A stretch of 5,813 bases of DNA from Clostridiales bacterium (GCA_031262335.1 JAISHX010000042.1:1-5813); one strand, 5' to 3'. Positions 1 to 5,813 are shown, counted from the first letter of the stretch. Notes: generated from the letters alone by a model not told the origin. A program made the numbers and translations.

Positions 1-152
1 ACCGAATCTTTCGGAAAATAATTAAAGCCGCCTTTACATCGGCGGCATATTAAGACTTTTTTGCCTTCTGCATTAGGAATTATTTCTTTACAGAAGGCAC
101 ATTTCGGCGGAAACAGCAAATCAAGGAAATACTCTGAAATACTCGTTTTCAT
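1..152 (-). CDS. ComF family protein, N-terminal fragment (cut by the left window edge)
   Basis: Reading the minus strand from ATG at 152-150 gives 50 open codons to the window edge. The fragment starts with MKTSISEYFLDLLFPPKCAF, and its LLFPPKC start plus two CxxC pairs (C18/C21 and C36/C39) match the small zinc-binding module that begins ComF/ComFC proteins. The phosphoribosyltransferase-like domain would lie outside the window. ComFC is known from naturally competent bacteria as a cytoplasmic factor in DNA uptake and transformation; many clostridia carry a homologue without demonstrated competence. A weak Shine-Dalgarno (GGAAG, 162-158) precedes the ATG; an in-frame GTG at 158-156 is a less likely start. 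The gene follows the PEGA-protein gene by 46 bases on the same strand with no terminator between, so co-transcription is likely. The family call rests on the N-terminal motif only. Confidence 0.82.
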   Translation of the reverse strand, partial: MKTSISEYFLDLLFPPKCAFCKEIIPNAEGKKVLICRRCKGGFNYFPKDS

Positions 153-198
153 TGTCACTTCCAACTATTTTAAGATTAGTTGTCCTACTGCCTTTTCT

Positions 199-1608
199 TT
201 ACTGGAAAATCGGTTCATCAGCAGAACTGCCGGGAACAGGTTGAAGATTAGCATTTATAACAGTTTCGCTCGTGTCGTTTACATTAAAGGTAACAGACAT
301 TGTAGTGTAACCGTCCTTTCGGTATGCGAAAACATGTTCTCCATAAGCAACCGCTATGTTTGCAACGGGCGTAAGACCAACATATAAGCCATCAATAAAC
401 AGTTCGGCTTCTGAAGGAGTTGTGTTGAATGTCATTTTTTTTGATTCGGTTTTTTCCGTTGCGTTAGGCTGTGAAATTTGCGGTAACGGCGTCGGCGTCG
501 GGTCAGGAAGTTTAATCAGGTCTATTGTAATGTCCTGCTCTGCTCCTGTTTGAATAGCAAGTATCTTTTCAAAAGGCTCGTATCCTTCTTTTTCGGCTTT
601 TAACAAGTGTTCGCCAAACGGAACATACACCGCCTTAGAATGGCGTACAAGTACGCCGTCGATTGTTACAACACTATCCTCCGGAACAACCGTAAGATTT
701 AAGTTAAGACCCGAAATTTCTATTGCGGAAATATCAAGCGGAATAATTTCGCTGTGTTCAATTGTAAAGTCATAAATAAACGGCTCAATGTTTTTGCATC
801 TGAAAATAGCGCGGTGCTTGCCTTCACTAACGTATACGGATATATTTTCGGTCACGGCAGTATATATGTCGTTGTCAATTTCAAGAACGGCATCAATTAT
901 ATCAGGTCGGTAATTTACTGTAATTTCGCCATGTCCTGTTGTAAGTTCAGCAAACCAAATTGTGTCGCCGTAACCATGAAACGTAAATACGTCAACATCA
1001 ACGGCAGAAGTTATATCAAACGAGTTGCCGTTATGACGGGCTATAAGTTTGTTTGTATAGTTAAAAGTATCATTCCCGATTGTTATTATATCGTCCGAAA
1101 CTTTAATATCCGTGACATTTTTCTTTACAAATGCTTCCGGTGACATTTGCAGTGATTCAAGAACGTTTGCTGTTTTTGCGAATGTCGCTTTTACAATATC
1201 GCCTTCCGAAAAGGCGGCAAGAAAAAGTTGTTTTCCGTATTTGTCAGTCAGCTTCGTTGTTGCGTCAATGTAAAAAATATAAGATTTTTCAATGTTAAAG
1301 TCATATAAGTCAATGCGCTTTGAAGTTGTGTCTGTCGCTGTAATAAGTGCGGAAACCGTGCTTATTTCTTCTGATTCGGAAGGAGAATCAGTCACAAGCG
1401 GAGGCAACGTTGTTTGCGGCGTATTAACATTTGTACCGCCTGAAGACAGTGAAGTAAATAACATAGAAAAAGCAACGACACAAAATAATGCTGCCGCCAC
1501 AACAACGATTATAAAAAATGCGGAAAGTCCTGTCATTGGTTTTTTTGCCGGAATACGCCTTCGGTAAGCCGGAGGTGTGTTTTTTTTATCATTTCTGTCC
1601 ATTGGCAT
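199..1608 (-). CDS. membrane-anchored PEGA-domain protein
   Basis: A 469-residue protein. Residues 1-25 are basic and proline-rich, and residues about 28-54 form one strongly hydrophobic segment without a clear signal-peptidase site. A type II orientation is expected: short cytoplasmic tail, rest outside. A Ser/Thr/Pro-rich spacer (55-85) leads to a beta-rich region (about 85-225). Two clear PEGA repeats follow at about 302-364 (VTIDG, then YVPFGEHLLKAEKEGYEPF) and 390-456 (LFIDGLYVG, then VAYGEHVFAYRKDGY), and a degenerate one sits at about 228-295 (VSEGKHR). A PTPTPLP linker at 370-376 separates the last two. PEGA repeats are beta-sandwich modules common in surface proteins; no enzymatic motif is visible. 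ATG at 1608 is chosen because GGTGAT lies seven bases upstream on the minus strand; the ATG at 1602 is less well placed. The specific function is unknown. Confidence 0.88.
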   Translation of the reverse strand: MPMDRNDKKNTPPAYRRRIPAKKPMTGLSAFFIIVVVAAALFCVVAFSMLFTSLSSGGTNVNTPQTTLPPLVTDSPSESEEISTVSALITATDTTSKRIDLYDFNIEKSYIFYIDATTKLTDKYGKQLFLAAFSEGDIVKATFAKTANVLESLQMSPEAFVKKNVTDIKVSDDIITIGNDTFNYTNKLIARHNGNSFDITSAVDVDVFTFHGYGDTIWFAELTTGHGEITVNYRPDIIDAVLEIDNDIYTAVTENISVYVSEGKHRAIFRCKNIEPFIYDFTIEHSEIIPLDISAIEISGLNLNLTVVPEDSVVTIDGVLVRHSKAVYVPFGEHLLKAEKEGYEPFEKILAIQTGAEQDITIDLIKLPDPTPTPLPQISQPNATEKTESKKMTFNTTPSEAELFIDGLYVGLTPVANIAVAYGEHVFAYRKDGYTTMSVTFNVNDTSETVINANLQPVPGSSADEPIFQ

Positions 1609-1651
1609 TATTTAATCACCCCAAAAGTTGGTCGGTTTGTTCTTTTGAACA

Positions 1652-1680
1652 AGTATATTATGTTATGAGAAAAAACGCAA
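1652..1680 (-). promoter_or_regulatory. candidate SigA-type promoter for the PEGA-protein gene
   Basis: On the minus strand TTGCGT (1680-1675) and TATACT (1657-1652) are separated by exactly 17 bases, close to TTGACA/TATAAT. Transcription would start near 1645, giving a leader of about 37 bases before the ATG at 1608. A small inverted repeat TGTTC-tttt-GAACA (1639-1652) lies across the predicted start and could be an operator or chance. Confidence 0.5.
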
Positions 1681-1750
1681 GTTTTTTTGAGCAAAATTTC
1701 TGTATAAACGAACATCCGCAGCAACGAATGTTAAATTAGCCGACTATTCC

Positions 1751-1780
1751 GTATAAACAGGCAAGACAGATTCATAATTA
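1751..1780 (+). promoter_or_regulatory. possible mother-cell (SigE-like) promoter before the coat-like gene pair
   Basis: GTATAAA (1751-1757) and CATAATTA (1773-1780) are 15 bases apart. This resembles, imperfectly, the SigE pattern of an ATA-centred -35 and a CATACAAT-like -10. The resemblance is suggestive mainly because the downstream genes look like spore-coat genes; no good SigA promoter is visible in the same gap. Weak evidence. Confidence 0.2.
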
Positions 1781-1840
1781 CAGTCATGCCGGAATAAGCT
1801 TAATTAGCCGCCAAAACTTTTTTATATGGGAGGAATGTTT

Positions 1841-2875
1841 ATGGGGTATTACCGCACTATAATCACGCTTTTTTTTGGCAATGAACATTGCGGACGGTGT
1901 GTGGCGGAAGGATTCGCGGAAAAAAACGCCGGTAAGATTCTTATTTCGGCTCAAAAGTTAGTTCCGCGGGCAAGTTATAATCTTTTTTTGGAAGACGATG
2001 CAAACAAAGCAAAGTTTGTACACAGATTTTATGCAGACGGAAAAGGACGTGCAGAGCTTAAAGTTCTTACAGATTTTCCGCTTAACAAAATCAATGCGGT
2101 TTTAATATCAAGTGCTGAGCAGAAAGATGCGGAAGTTTTTGGTTTTAGAGGAACGGAGCCTAATAACTGGAGAAAATTTATCAAATACGAAGACAAAGAA
2201 ACTAAAATTATACAAGATGCTACCCCGGCGAAAGCACAATATCCCCGCATTGAACATTCGGAAAAAAATGCCGGGGTTGATAAATCTTCCGAAATCAATA
2301 ATCCGAATGAAACGCCTGAATTGCCGGCACATTCTGACGAAACAATCGAATCTGATGTTCCTGTTGCAGCAACCGCAACAGAGCCGGAAAAAGAATACGA
2401 GGATATACAACTGCAATTAAAACTGAAAATCGAAAACGGAAAAGATTCGGAGGAATTTGTTTCGGAAGCCACACTTGTTCCCGAAGAAGATATTTTTGAC
2501 GGGTCAGGCGCGTTGTTCCCAAAAGCAAGTGCGGACAGAATTTTTGAAAACAATGTTCACATGATACCGTTTTCATATAATGACGGCAGTAATATTCAAT
2601 GGGCGCGTGCAAGTCTTTCCGACCTTATAAATTTGCCGATAGACTATAAAAAATTGATAAACAATCCTTTTATTTGCGAGTCTTTTGTAAAGTACAGGCA
2701 TGTTATTATCGGAAGAAAAGAGTCGGAAGACGGAGAAATACTTATACTCGGCGTACCGAATGTTTTTTCGTGTAATGAAGAAGGTTGTGAAAATAATGAA
2801 TTTAAGCAGTTTAAAAGTCGTTCGGGAGTAGTCGCAGAAGGCGAACACGGCTACTGGCTTAAACCGCTGACATGA
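1841..2875 (+). CDS. two-domain coat-associated-like protein of unknown function (DUF6128/DUF7922-like)
   Basis: A 344-residue soluble protein without signal peptide or membrane segment. Residues 1-112 form a beta-rich N-terminal domain (GYYRTIITLFFG near the start, VFGFRGTEPNNW near the end). Residues about 118-235 are an acidic Pro/Ser/Glu-rich, probably disordered linker. Residues about 238-344 form a conserved-looking C-terminal domain with the landmarks FVKYRHVIIGRKE, ILGVPNVFS and EHGYWLKPL. That C-terminal pattern (a compact domain ending in a GYW motif) recalls clostridial proteins labelled DUF6128 or DUF7922; this is from memory and unverified. GGGAGGA at 1828-1834 fits ATG 1841 with six spacer bases, whereas the ATGs at 1826 and 1835 overlap that ribosome binding site. 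The CotS-family gene starts 13 bases after the stop, suggesting one operon and a spore-envelope role (inference). Cysteines at 17 and 20 form a CGRC motif. Confidence 0.75.
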   Translation: MGYYRTIITLFFGNEHCGRCVAEGFAEKNAGKILISAQKLVPRASYNLFLEDDANKAKFVHRFYADGKGRAELKVLTDFPLNKINAVLISSAEQKDAEVFGFRGTEPNNWRKFIKYEDKETKIIQDATPAKAQYPRIEHSEKNAGVDKSSEINNPNETPELPAHSDETIESDVPVAATATEPEKEYEDIQLQLKLKIENGKDSEEFVSEATLVPEEDIFDGSGALFPKASADRIFENNVHMIPFSYNDGSNIQWARASLSDLINLPIDYKKLINNPFICESFVKYRHVIIGRKESEDGEILILGVPNVFSCNEEGCENNEFKQFKSRSGVVAEGEHGYWLKPLT

Positions 2876-2888
2876 GGGGGCGATTTAG

Positions 2889-3884
2889 TTGGATTCTTTT
2901 ACCGTCGCGACAATTCTGAGGCAATTTTCGTTAAAATGCCTTGGGTTTCGCAAGGAAAAGTCTTATTATATATGCAAAACAGACAAAGGCACAAAATGTC
3001 TTCGCCCTACGCCCGCTTCGGTACCGCAGCTGCTGTTTGCCCATAACATTCAGGAGAGATTGAGTGCTGCAGGGTTTGAAAGTGCCGAAAGGTTTTCGAC
3101 AACAGAGCAAGGCATGCCCTACACCGTTTTTGAAGGCGAATATTACATAGCGGCTGACTGCCGGCAAAGTTACCGTGAAACGGATTTTTCTTCAAAAGAG
3201 GACGTGCTGGCGGCAGTTTCCGCATTGGGAAGAATGCACTCCGCACTTAAAAGTAGTGGTATAATTTCGGTTTTTGGTACGGAAGAAACACCTGAAGAAG
3301 AGTTTGGCGCAGTAAAATCTTTACTTAATGAGTGCAAGCGTGTTGTGAGAAGGCAAACGCGGCTCTCTGATTTTGACGTGCTTTTTTTAAAAAATCTTGC
3401 ATTTTATGAAAACGATTTGTCGGACTGGCTTGAAATATCAAAAAGCGAATACTACCGCCAAACTGCCGCCGATGCTGTTGCTGGAGGGTATATATGCCAT
3501 AACCTGCTGAAGGAAGAAACAATTCTTTTAGGCTCAGACGGGGCTTTTATTGTAAATTTTCTTGCTGCGGCTCCCGCTCATTTTATAAATGACATAGCCG
3601 ACGTAATTAAACGACATTCAAAAAAAACCGTTTCCGGAGGAGCTGCTCCGATAGAGCAGATTCTTGAACAATATACAAAGTACAATCCTCTTTCCGATAA
3701 CGAAGTAAGGGCGTTATACGCGCCGTTAATTTTTCCCGATAAGTTTTTATCTCTTTGCCGCAAATATTACTCAAAAAAAAGAACGTGGATTCCGGGCGCA
3801 TTCTTAACAAAAATGGAGTCAATTACGGAACTGCATGAGCGGCAAAAAAATTATATTGACGATTTTTTTACAGGAATTATTTGA
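2889..3884 (+). CDS. CotS-family spore coat protein (kinase-fold, probably catalytically dead)
   Basis: A 331-residue cytosolic protein resembling the CotS/YsxE/YutH family, which has an aminoglycoside-phosphotransferase-like kinase fold and is associated with the spore coat of Bacillus and Clostridia. Landmarks are KGTKCLRP (33-40, nucleotide-binding strand), ALGRMHSAL (112-120), GYICHNLLKEETILL (200-214, the usual HxD...N catalytic loop), FIVNF (220-224, the usual IDF metal-binding segment) and a family-typical tail: NPLSDNEV, FPDKFLSLCRKYYSKKRTW and a helix to the end. The expected Lys is Arg39, the catalytic Asp is Leu206 and the metal-binding Asp is Asn223, so phosphotransfer is doubtful. 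Translation most likely starts at TTG 2889: GAGGGGG (2874-2880) lies eight bases upstream and overlaps the preceding stop codon. No terminator is visible between its stop and the tRNA promoter 24 bases on. Confidence 0.85.
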   Translation: MDSFTVATILRQFSLKCLGFRKEKSYYICKTDKGTKCLRPTPASVPQLLFAHNIQERLSAAGFESAERFSTTEQGMPYTVFEGEYYIAADCRQSYRETDFSSKEDVLAAVSALGRMHSALKSSGIISVFGTEETPEEEFGAVKSLLNECKRVVRRQTRLSDFDVLFLKNLAFYENDLSDWLEISKSEYYRQTAADAVAGGYICHNLLKEETILLGSDGAFIVNFLAAAPAHFINDIADVIKRHSKKTVSGGAAPIEQILEQYTKYNPLSDNEVRALYAPLIFPDKFLSLCRKYYSKKRTWIPGAFLTKMESITELHERQKNYIDDFFTGII

Positions 3885-3908
3885 CAGAAAAAAATTTTAA
3901 AAAAGTTG

Positions 3909-3937
3909 TTGACATTAAAAAAGACATAAGCTATAAT
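3909..3937 (+). promoter_or_regulatory. consensus SigA promoter of the tRNA pair
   Basis: TTGACA (3909-3914) and TATAAT (3932-3937) match the consensus perfectly with a 17-base spacer. The start site should lie near 3944, only about four bases before tRNA-Asp, as is usual for stable RNA genes. The promoter sits directly behind the CotS-family gene. Confidence 0.92.
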
Positions 3938-3947
3938 AGTCCTTGTT

Positions 3948-4021
3948 GGTTCAGTAGCTCAGTTGGTTAGAGCACCAGCCTGTCACGCTGGGGGTCGAGG
4001 GTTCGAGCCCCTTCTGAATCG
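3948..4021 (+). tRNA. tRNA-Asp (anticodon GTC)
   Basis: A full cloverleaf can be drawn. The acceptor stem GGTTCAG/CTGAATC has one G-T pair; the D arm is GCTC/GAGC; the anticodon stem CCAGC/GCTGG holds the loop CTGTCAC with GTC at 3982-3984; the T arm is GAGGG-TTCGAGC-CCCTT. The discriminator base is G, which agrees with aspartate identity. The 3' CCA is not encoded, so the CCA-adding enzyme is needed. It is the first gene of a two-tRNA transcript. Confidence 0.97.
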
Positions 4022-4025
4022 CGCA

Positions 4026-4098
4026 GGGAGCATAGCTCAGTTGGGAGAGCATCTGCCTTACAAGCAGAGGGTCATAGGTTCGAGCCCTATTGTTCCCA
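4026..4098 (+). tRNA. tRNA-Val (anticodon TAC)
   Basis: A cloverleaf with acceptor stem GGGAGCA/TGTTCCC, D arm GCTC/GAGC, anticodon stem TCTGC/GCAGA with loop CTTACAA (TAC at 4059-4061) and T loop TTCGAGC. The discriminator base A fits valine. CCA is not encoded. Only four bases separate it from tRNA-Asp, so both must come from one precursor driven by the promoter at 3909-3937. Confidence 0.97.
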
Positions 4099-4101
4099 GC
4101 T

Positions 4102-4139
4102 AAAAGCGAGTTATATCGAGAGATATAACTCGCTTTTTT
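4102..4139 (+). terminator. intrinsic terminator of the tRNA transcript
   Basis: A perfect 16-bp inverted repeat (4102-4117 with 4122-4137) encloses a four-base loop, GAGA, and ends in a run of six T (4134-4139). It starts three bases after tRNA-Val. Because no other terminator follows the CotS-family gene, it probably also ends read-through from that operon. The A-tract on the 5' side could let it work weakly in the reverse direction too. Confidence 0.93.
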
Positions 4140-4177
4140 CCTTATATAAATGACTAAATAAAAACAATTTATAAATA

Positions 4178-4206
4178 TTTACAAATTATAAATACCATTG
4201 TATAAT
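4178..4206 (+). promoter_or_regulatory. SigA-type promoter of the GNAT-DUF3781 pair
   Basis: TTTACA (4178-4183) and TATAAT (4201-4206) are 17 bases apart, giving a predicted start near 4213 and a leader of about 48 bases. The leader holds a small inverted repeat TATTC-aaaa-GAATA (4219-4232), too short to be a convincing regulatory structure. Confidence 0.75.
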
Positions 4207-4260
4207 AGAATTATGAAATATTCAAAAGAATAAATTAGATTTTGAAAGACAGGAGAAAAA

Positions 4261-4746
4261 ATGATATTTCGTCCGATAGAAAATTCTGATATTGAACTGA
4301 TTGAAAAGTGGCTTAACAAGCCTTATATCAAAGAGAGATTCGACCCTGTTGACGAATGGCTTTATGAAATCCGCAAAAGGAACGATGAGTTTTCGTGGAT
4401 ACATCATTTTGTTGTTTTGCTTGATAAATTGCCTATTGGATTCTGTCAATTTTACGACTGTTACGACGCTAATGATTTGGAAGATTGGTATGATATAACT
4501 ATACCAAAAGAGGTTTACTCGCTTGATTATTTAATCGGCGAGGAAGAATTTTTAAGCAAGGGTTACGCTAAAGATATCATCAAGAAACTTGTACTGAAAG
4601 TAATTTCGCTTTGCGGAAAAAAGATTATTGTTAATCCTGATAGCGATAACGAAAAATCAATCGGTGTCCTAAAAGCAAACGGTTTTGAATTAAGTAATGA
4701 CGGAAAGTATTATTATAAAATCTTAAACAAAACGAATATAATATGA
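4261..4746 (+). CDS. GNAT family N-acetyltransferase (AAC(6')-like subgroup)
   Basis: A 161-residue cytosolic protein covering one complete GNAT domain, which transfers acetyl from acetyl-CoA to an amine. The start MIFRPIENSDIELIEKWL is the usual first strand and helix; PIGFCQFYD (58-66) is the central strand; LDYLIGEEEFLSKGYAKDII (88-107) is motif A, the acetyl-CoA pyrophosphate-binding loop, with Ala103 where a Gly is common; VNPDSDNEKSIGVLKANGF (124-142) is motif B. The overall pattern resembles proteins annotated as aminoglycoside 6'-N-acetyltransferase-like, but the substrate cannot be read from sequence and drug resistance should not be assumed. AGGAGA at 4251-4256 supports ATG 4261. 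Its stop overlaps the next start in an ATGA, so the two genes are probably translationally coupled. The DNA appears more AT-rich than the genes on either side. Confidence 0.9.
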   Translation: MIFRPIENSDIELIEKWLNKPYIKERFDPVDEWLYEIRKRNDEFSWIHHFVVLLDKLPIGFCQFYDCYDANDLEDWYDITIPKEVYSLDYLIGEEEFLSKGYAKDIIKKLVLKVISLCGKKIIVNPDSDNEKSIGVLKANGFELSNDGKYYYKILNKTNII

Positions 4747-4997
4747 GTGAAATTTACGTTGAAAAACTCCACACAACACCGCTTGGAGTTGAAAGAATTA
4801 AGCGTAATCTTGGACTTGAAACCGATGATGTTGTAGAATATTGCAGGACTGTTGTACGTAACGCTGACAGCTGTGATGTGATTATAAAAGGAAAGAATTG
4901 GTATGTTAGCGGCGGGGATTTTGTGATAACAATAAACGCCCATAGCCACACGATAATTACGGCACATAAAATTCCGCTTAAACCGAGAACTACGTAA
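4743..4997 (+). CDS. DUF3781 domain-containing small protein
   Basis: An 84-residue protein with no membrane segment. LHTTPLGVERIKRNLGL (9-25), TDDVVEYC (27-34), KGKNWYVSGGDFVITINAHS (49-68) and TIITAHK (70-76) match what I recall of DUF3781, a family of small uncharacterised proteins in Firmicutes and other gut-type bacteria. The domain fills almost the whole protein; residues 77-84 are a short tail. No catalytic function is known; the conserved His and Asp/Glu residues do not form a motif I recognise. The ATG lies inside the stop codon region of the acetyltransferase gene (ATGA overlap), so its expression depends on that gene and a joint role is plausible but unproven. No terminator follows within the 105-base gap to the HD-domain gene. 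Confidence 0.82.
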   Translation: MSEIYVEKLHTTPLGVERIKRNLGLETDDVVEYCRTVVRNADSCDVIIKGKNWYVSGGDFVITINAHSHTIITAHKIPLKPRTT

Positions 4998-5102
4998 AGG
5001 GCATCAAGTACAATTATTTTTCAATGGCAAGTATGAAACAGAAATCAAATCGAACATCTAATACAATTTATATTTTTATAAATTTTGAAAGGCAGGTCTG
5101 GA

Positions 5103-5657
5103 ATGATTACACGGGAAGATGCGTATGTACTCCTTTGCGAATATAACAAAGAGCCTTTTCATATTCGGCATGCTGAAACACTTGAAGGAGTCATGAGATA
5201 TTTTGCCGAAAAGCTTGGTTATCATGATGAGGCGGATTTTTGGGCAGTTGTCGGATTGCTTCACGACTTGGATTTTGAAATGTTTCCGGACGAACATTGT
5301 GTTAAAACAGCAGAAATTATGCGTCAGCGCGGTTTGCCGGAAAAATTTATTCATGCTGTTGCAAGTCATGGTTGGGGGCTTTGTAATATAGACGCAGAGC
5401 CTGTTCATGAAATGGAAAAAATTCTTTTTGCAACTGATGAACTTACAGGTCTGATTTGGGCGGCGGCTCTTATGCGACCGTCAAAAAGCACGCTCGATTT
5501 GGAACTGAAGTCTGTTAAGAAAAAATATAAGACACCAACTTTTGCGGCAGGCTGTTCGCGTGAAGTTATTGAACGCGGCGCAAACATGCTTGGTTGGGAA
5601 CTTGACTATTTGATTGAGCAGACGATTCTTGCAATGCGGACTCTTGAACATGAATAA
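5103..5657 (+). CDS. HD-domain metal-dependent phosphohydrolase-like protein
   Basis: A 184-residue cytosolic protein. The metal-binding residues of an HD domain are visible in order: His23 (FHIRHAETLEGVM), His54-Asp55 (GLLHDLDFE), His89 (VASHG) and Asp112 (ATDELTGLI). The C-terminal part, with MRPSKSTLDLELKSVKKKYK and FAAGCSREVIERGANMLG, matches a widely conserved but uncharacterised HD/HDIG protein family of about 185 residues. HD enzymes hydrolyse phosphoesters, often of nucleotides; the substrate here is unknown. ATG 5103 is preferred over the in-frame TTG at 5085, because an AGG-containing stretch lies six bases upstream and the leader resembles that of the acetyltransferase gene. The last eight bases overlap the next gene, hydE, so the two are probably co-translated. 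No clear promoter was found in front. Confidence 0.88.
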   Translation: MITREDAYVLLCEYNKEPFHIRHAETLEGVMRYFAEKLGYHDEADFWAVVGLLHDLDFEMFPDEHCVKTAEIMRQRGLPEKFIHAVASHGWGLCNIDAEPVHEMEKILFATDELTGLIWAAALMRPSKSTLDLELKSVKKKYKTPTFAAGCSREVIERGANMLGWELDYLIEQTILAMRTLEHE

Positions 5658-5813
5658 AATAACAGATTTACTTGACAACGGCGGACTGAAAGACGTTATT
5701 TTTTCCGCACAATATGAAAAAGAGCTTTTTGCAGAGGCGGACAAGACTCGCCGCGCTGTTTACGGAACAGATGTATATTTACGCGGACTTATTGAGTTTT
5801 CTAATTACTGCAA
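5650..5813 (+). CDS. hydE: [FeFe]-hydrogenase H-cluster radical SAM maturase HydE, N-terminal fragment (cut by the right window edge)
   Basis: From ATG 5650 there are 54 complete codons to the window end with no stop. The residues RRAVYGTDVYLRGLIEFSNY followed by Cys54 match the conserved start of HydE; Cys54 (5809-5811) would be the first cysteine of the radical-SAM CX3CX2C motif. HydE is a radical S-adenosylmethionine enzyme acting with HydF and HydG in building the diiron subcluster of [FeFe]-hydrogenase in anaerobes. PylB (methylornithine synthase) shares a similar RGxxEFSNYC stretch and is the main alternative, but the preceding residues fit HydE better. The gene starts within the end of the HD-domain gene (8-base overlap) and has only a weak ribosome binding site, so translational coupling is likely. 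Confidence 0.82.
   Translation, partial: MNKITDLLDNGGLKDVIFSAQYEKELFAEADKTRRAVYGTDVYLRGLIEFSNYC

Noticed and set aside
28..47. Inverted repeat GCCGCC-N8-GGCGGC resembling a terminator stem
   Set aside because: It lies inside the comF-like coding fragment (codons for Arg-Arg-Cys-Lys-Gly-Gly), has no adjoining T run in the relevant direction, and is explained by coding content.
62..99. Perfect 9-bp inverted repeat TGCCTTCTG / CAGAAGGCA with a 20-base loop
   Set aside because: It is fully inside the comF-like reading frame, the loop is long and there is no T tract; most likely coincidence.
162..182. CAACTA-N9-TAGTTG hairpin just upstream of the comF-like start
   Set aside because: The stem is only 6 bp with an AT-rich loop and no T tract. 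A translational role is possible, but nothing else supports it.
754..1143. Plus-strand open frame inside the PEGA-protein gene
   Set aside because: It has no ribosome binding site or recognisable family and is opposite a clear gene; a shadow.
1639..1652. TGTTC-tttt-GAACA considered as a LexA/SOS box
   Set aside because: The Gram-positive LexA box has the arms in the opposite order (GAAC-N4-GTTC), so this does not match.
2029..2553. Long open frame on the minus strand inside the coat-like gene
   Set aside because: The 174-residue product is low-complexity Ser-rich with no recognisable domain, lies opposite a well-supported gene, and is a codon-bias shadow of it.
4996..5061. Alternative frame past the DUF3781 stop, reading KGHQVQLFFNGKYETEIKSN and then stopping
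   Set aside because: It looks somewhat protein-like and could be a gene remnant or a frameshifted tail, but it has no start or ribosome binding site. The DUF3781 frame already covers the expected family length.

Overview
The window looks like chromosomal DNA from an endospore-forming, anaerobic member of the class Clostridia. Three things point there: a CotS-family spore coat protein next to a clostridial-type coat-like protein, the 5' end of an [FeFe]-hydrogenase maturase gene (hydE), and AT-rich DNA with strong purine-rich ribosome binding sites and near-consensus SigA promoters. A genus cannot be named from the sequence.

Left part (1-1657, minus strand): a membrane-anchored extracytoplasmic protein with two clear and one degenerate PEGA repeat is followed, 46 bases further along the same strand, by the 5' end of a comF-like gene. 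The comF fragment runs off the left edge and shows a ComFC-type four-cysteine zinc-binding start. A TTGCGT-17-TATACT promoter lies in front of the PEGA gene.

Middle (1841-3884, plus strand): a two-gene unit runs divergently from the PEGA gene. The first gene encodes a two-domain protein with a long acidic linker, resembling DUF6128/DUF7922-type clostridial proteins. The second, starting at TTG, encodes a CotS-type kinase-fold protein whose expected ATP-binding lysine and catalytic aspartates are all replaced. I infer a spore-envelope role for the pair.

Centre-right (3909-4139): a consensus promoter, tRNA-Asp(GTC), tRNA-Val(TAC) and a strong intrinsic terminator form a compact tRNA unit.

Right part (4178-5813, plus strand): a GNAT acetyltransferase and a DUF3781 protein overlap by ATGA and have their own promoter. 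A 105-base gap (4998-5102) with no convincing promoter or terminator follows. Then comes an HD-domain phosphohydrolase-like gene that overlaps the start of hydE by 8 bases; hydE is cut by the right edge. The GNAT-DUF3781 pair, directly behind a tRNA terminator, looks like an accessory insertion. The HD-hydE overlap suggests co-expression of an uncharacterised hydrolase with hydrogenase maturation. No CRISPR array, insertion sequence, phage gene or clearly new system was found.
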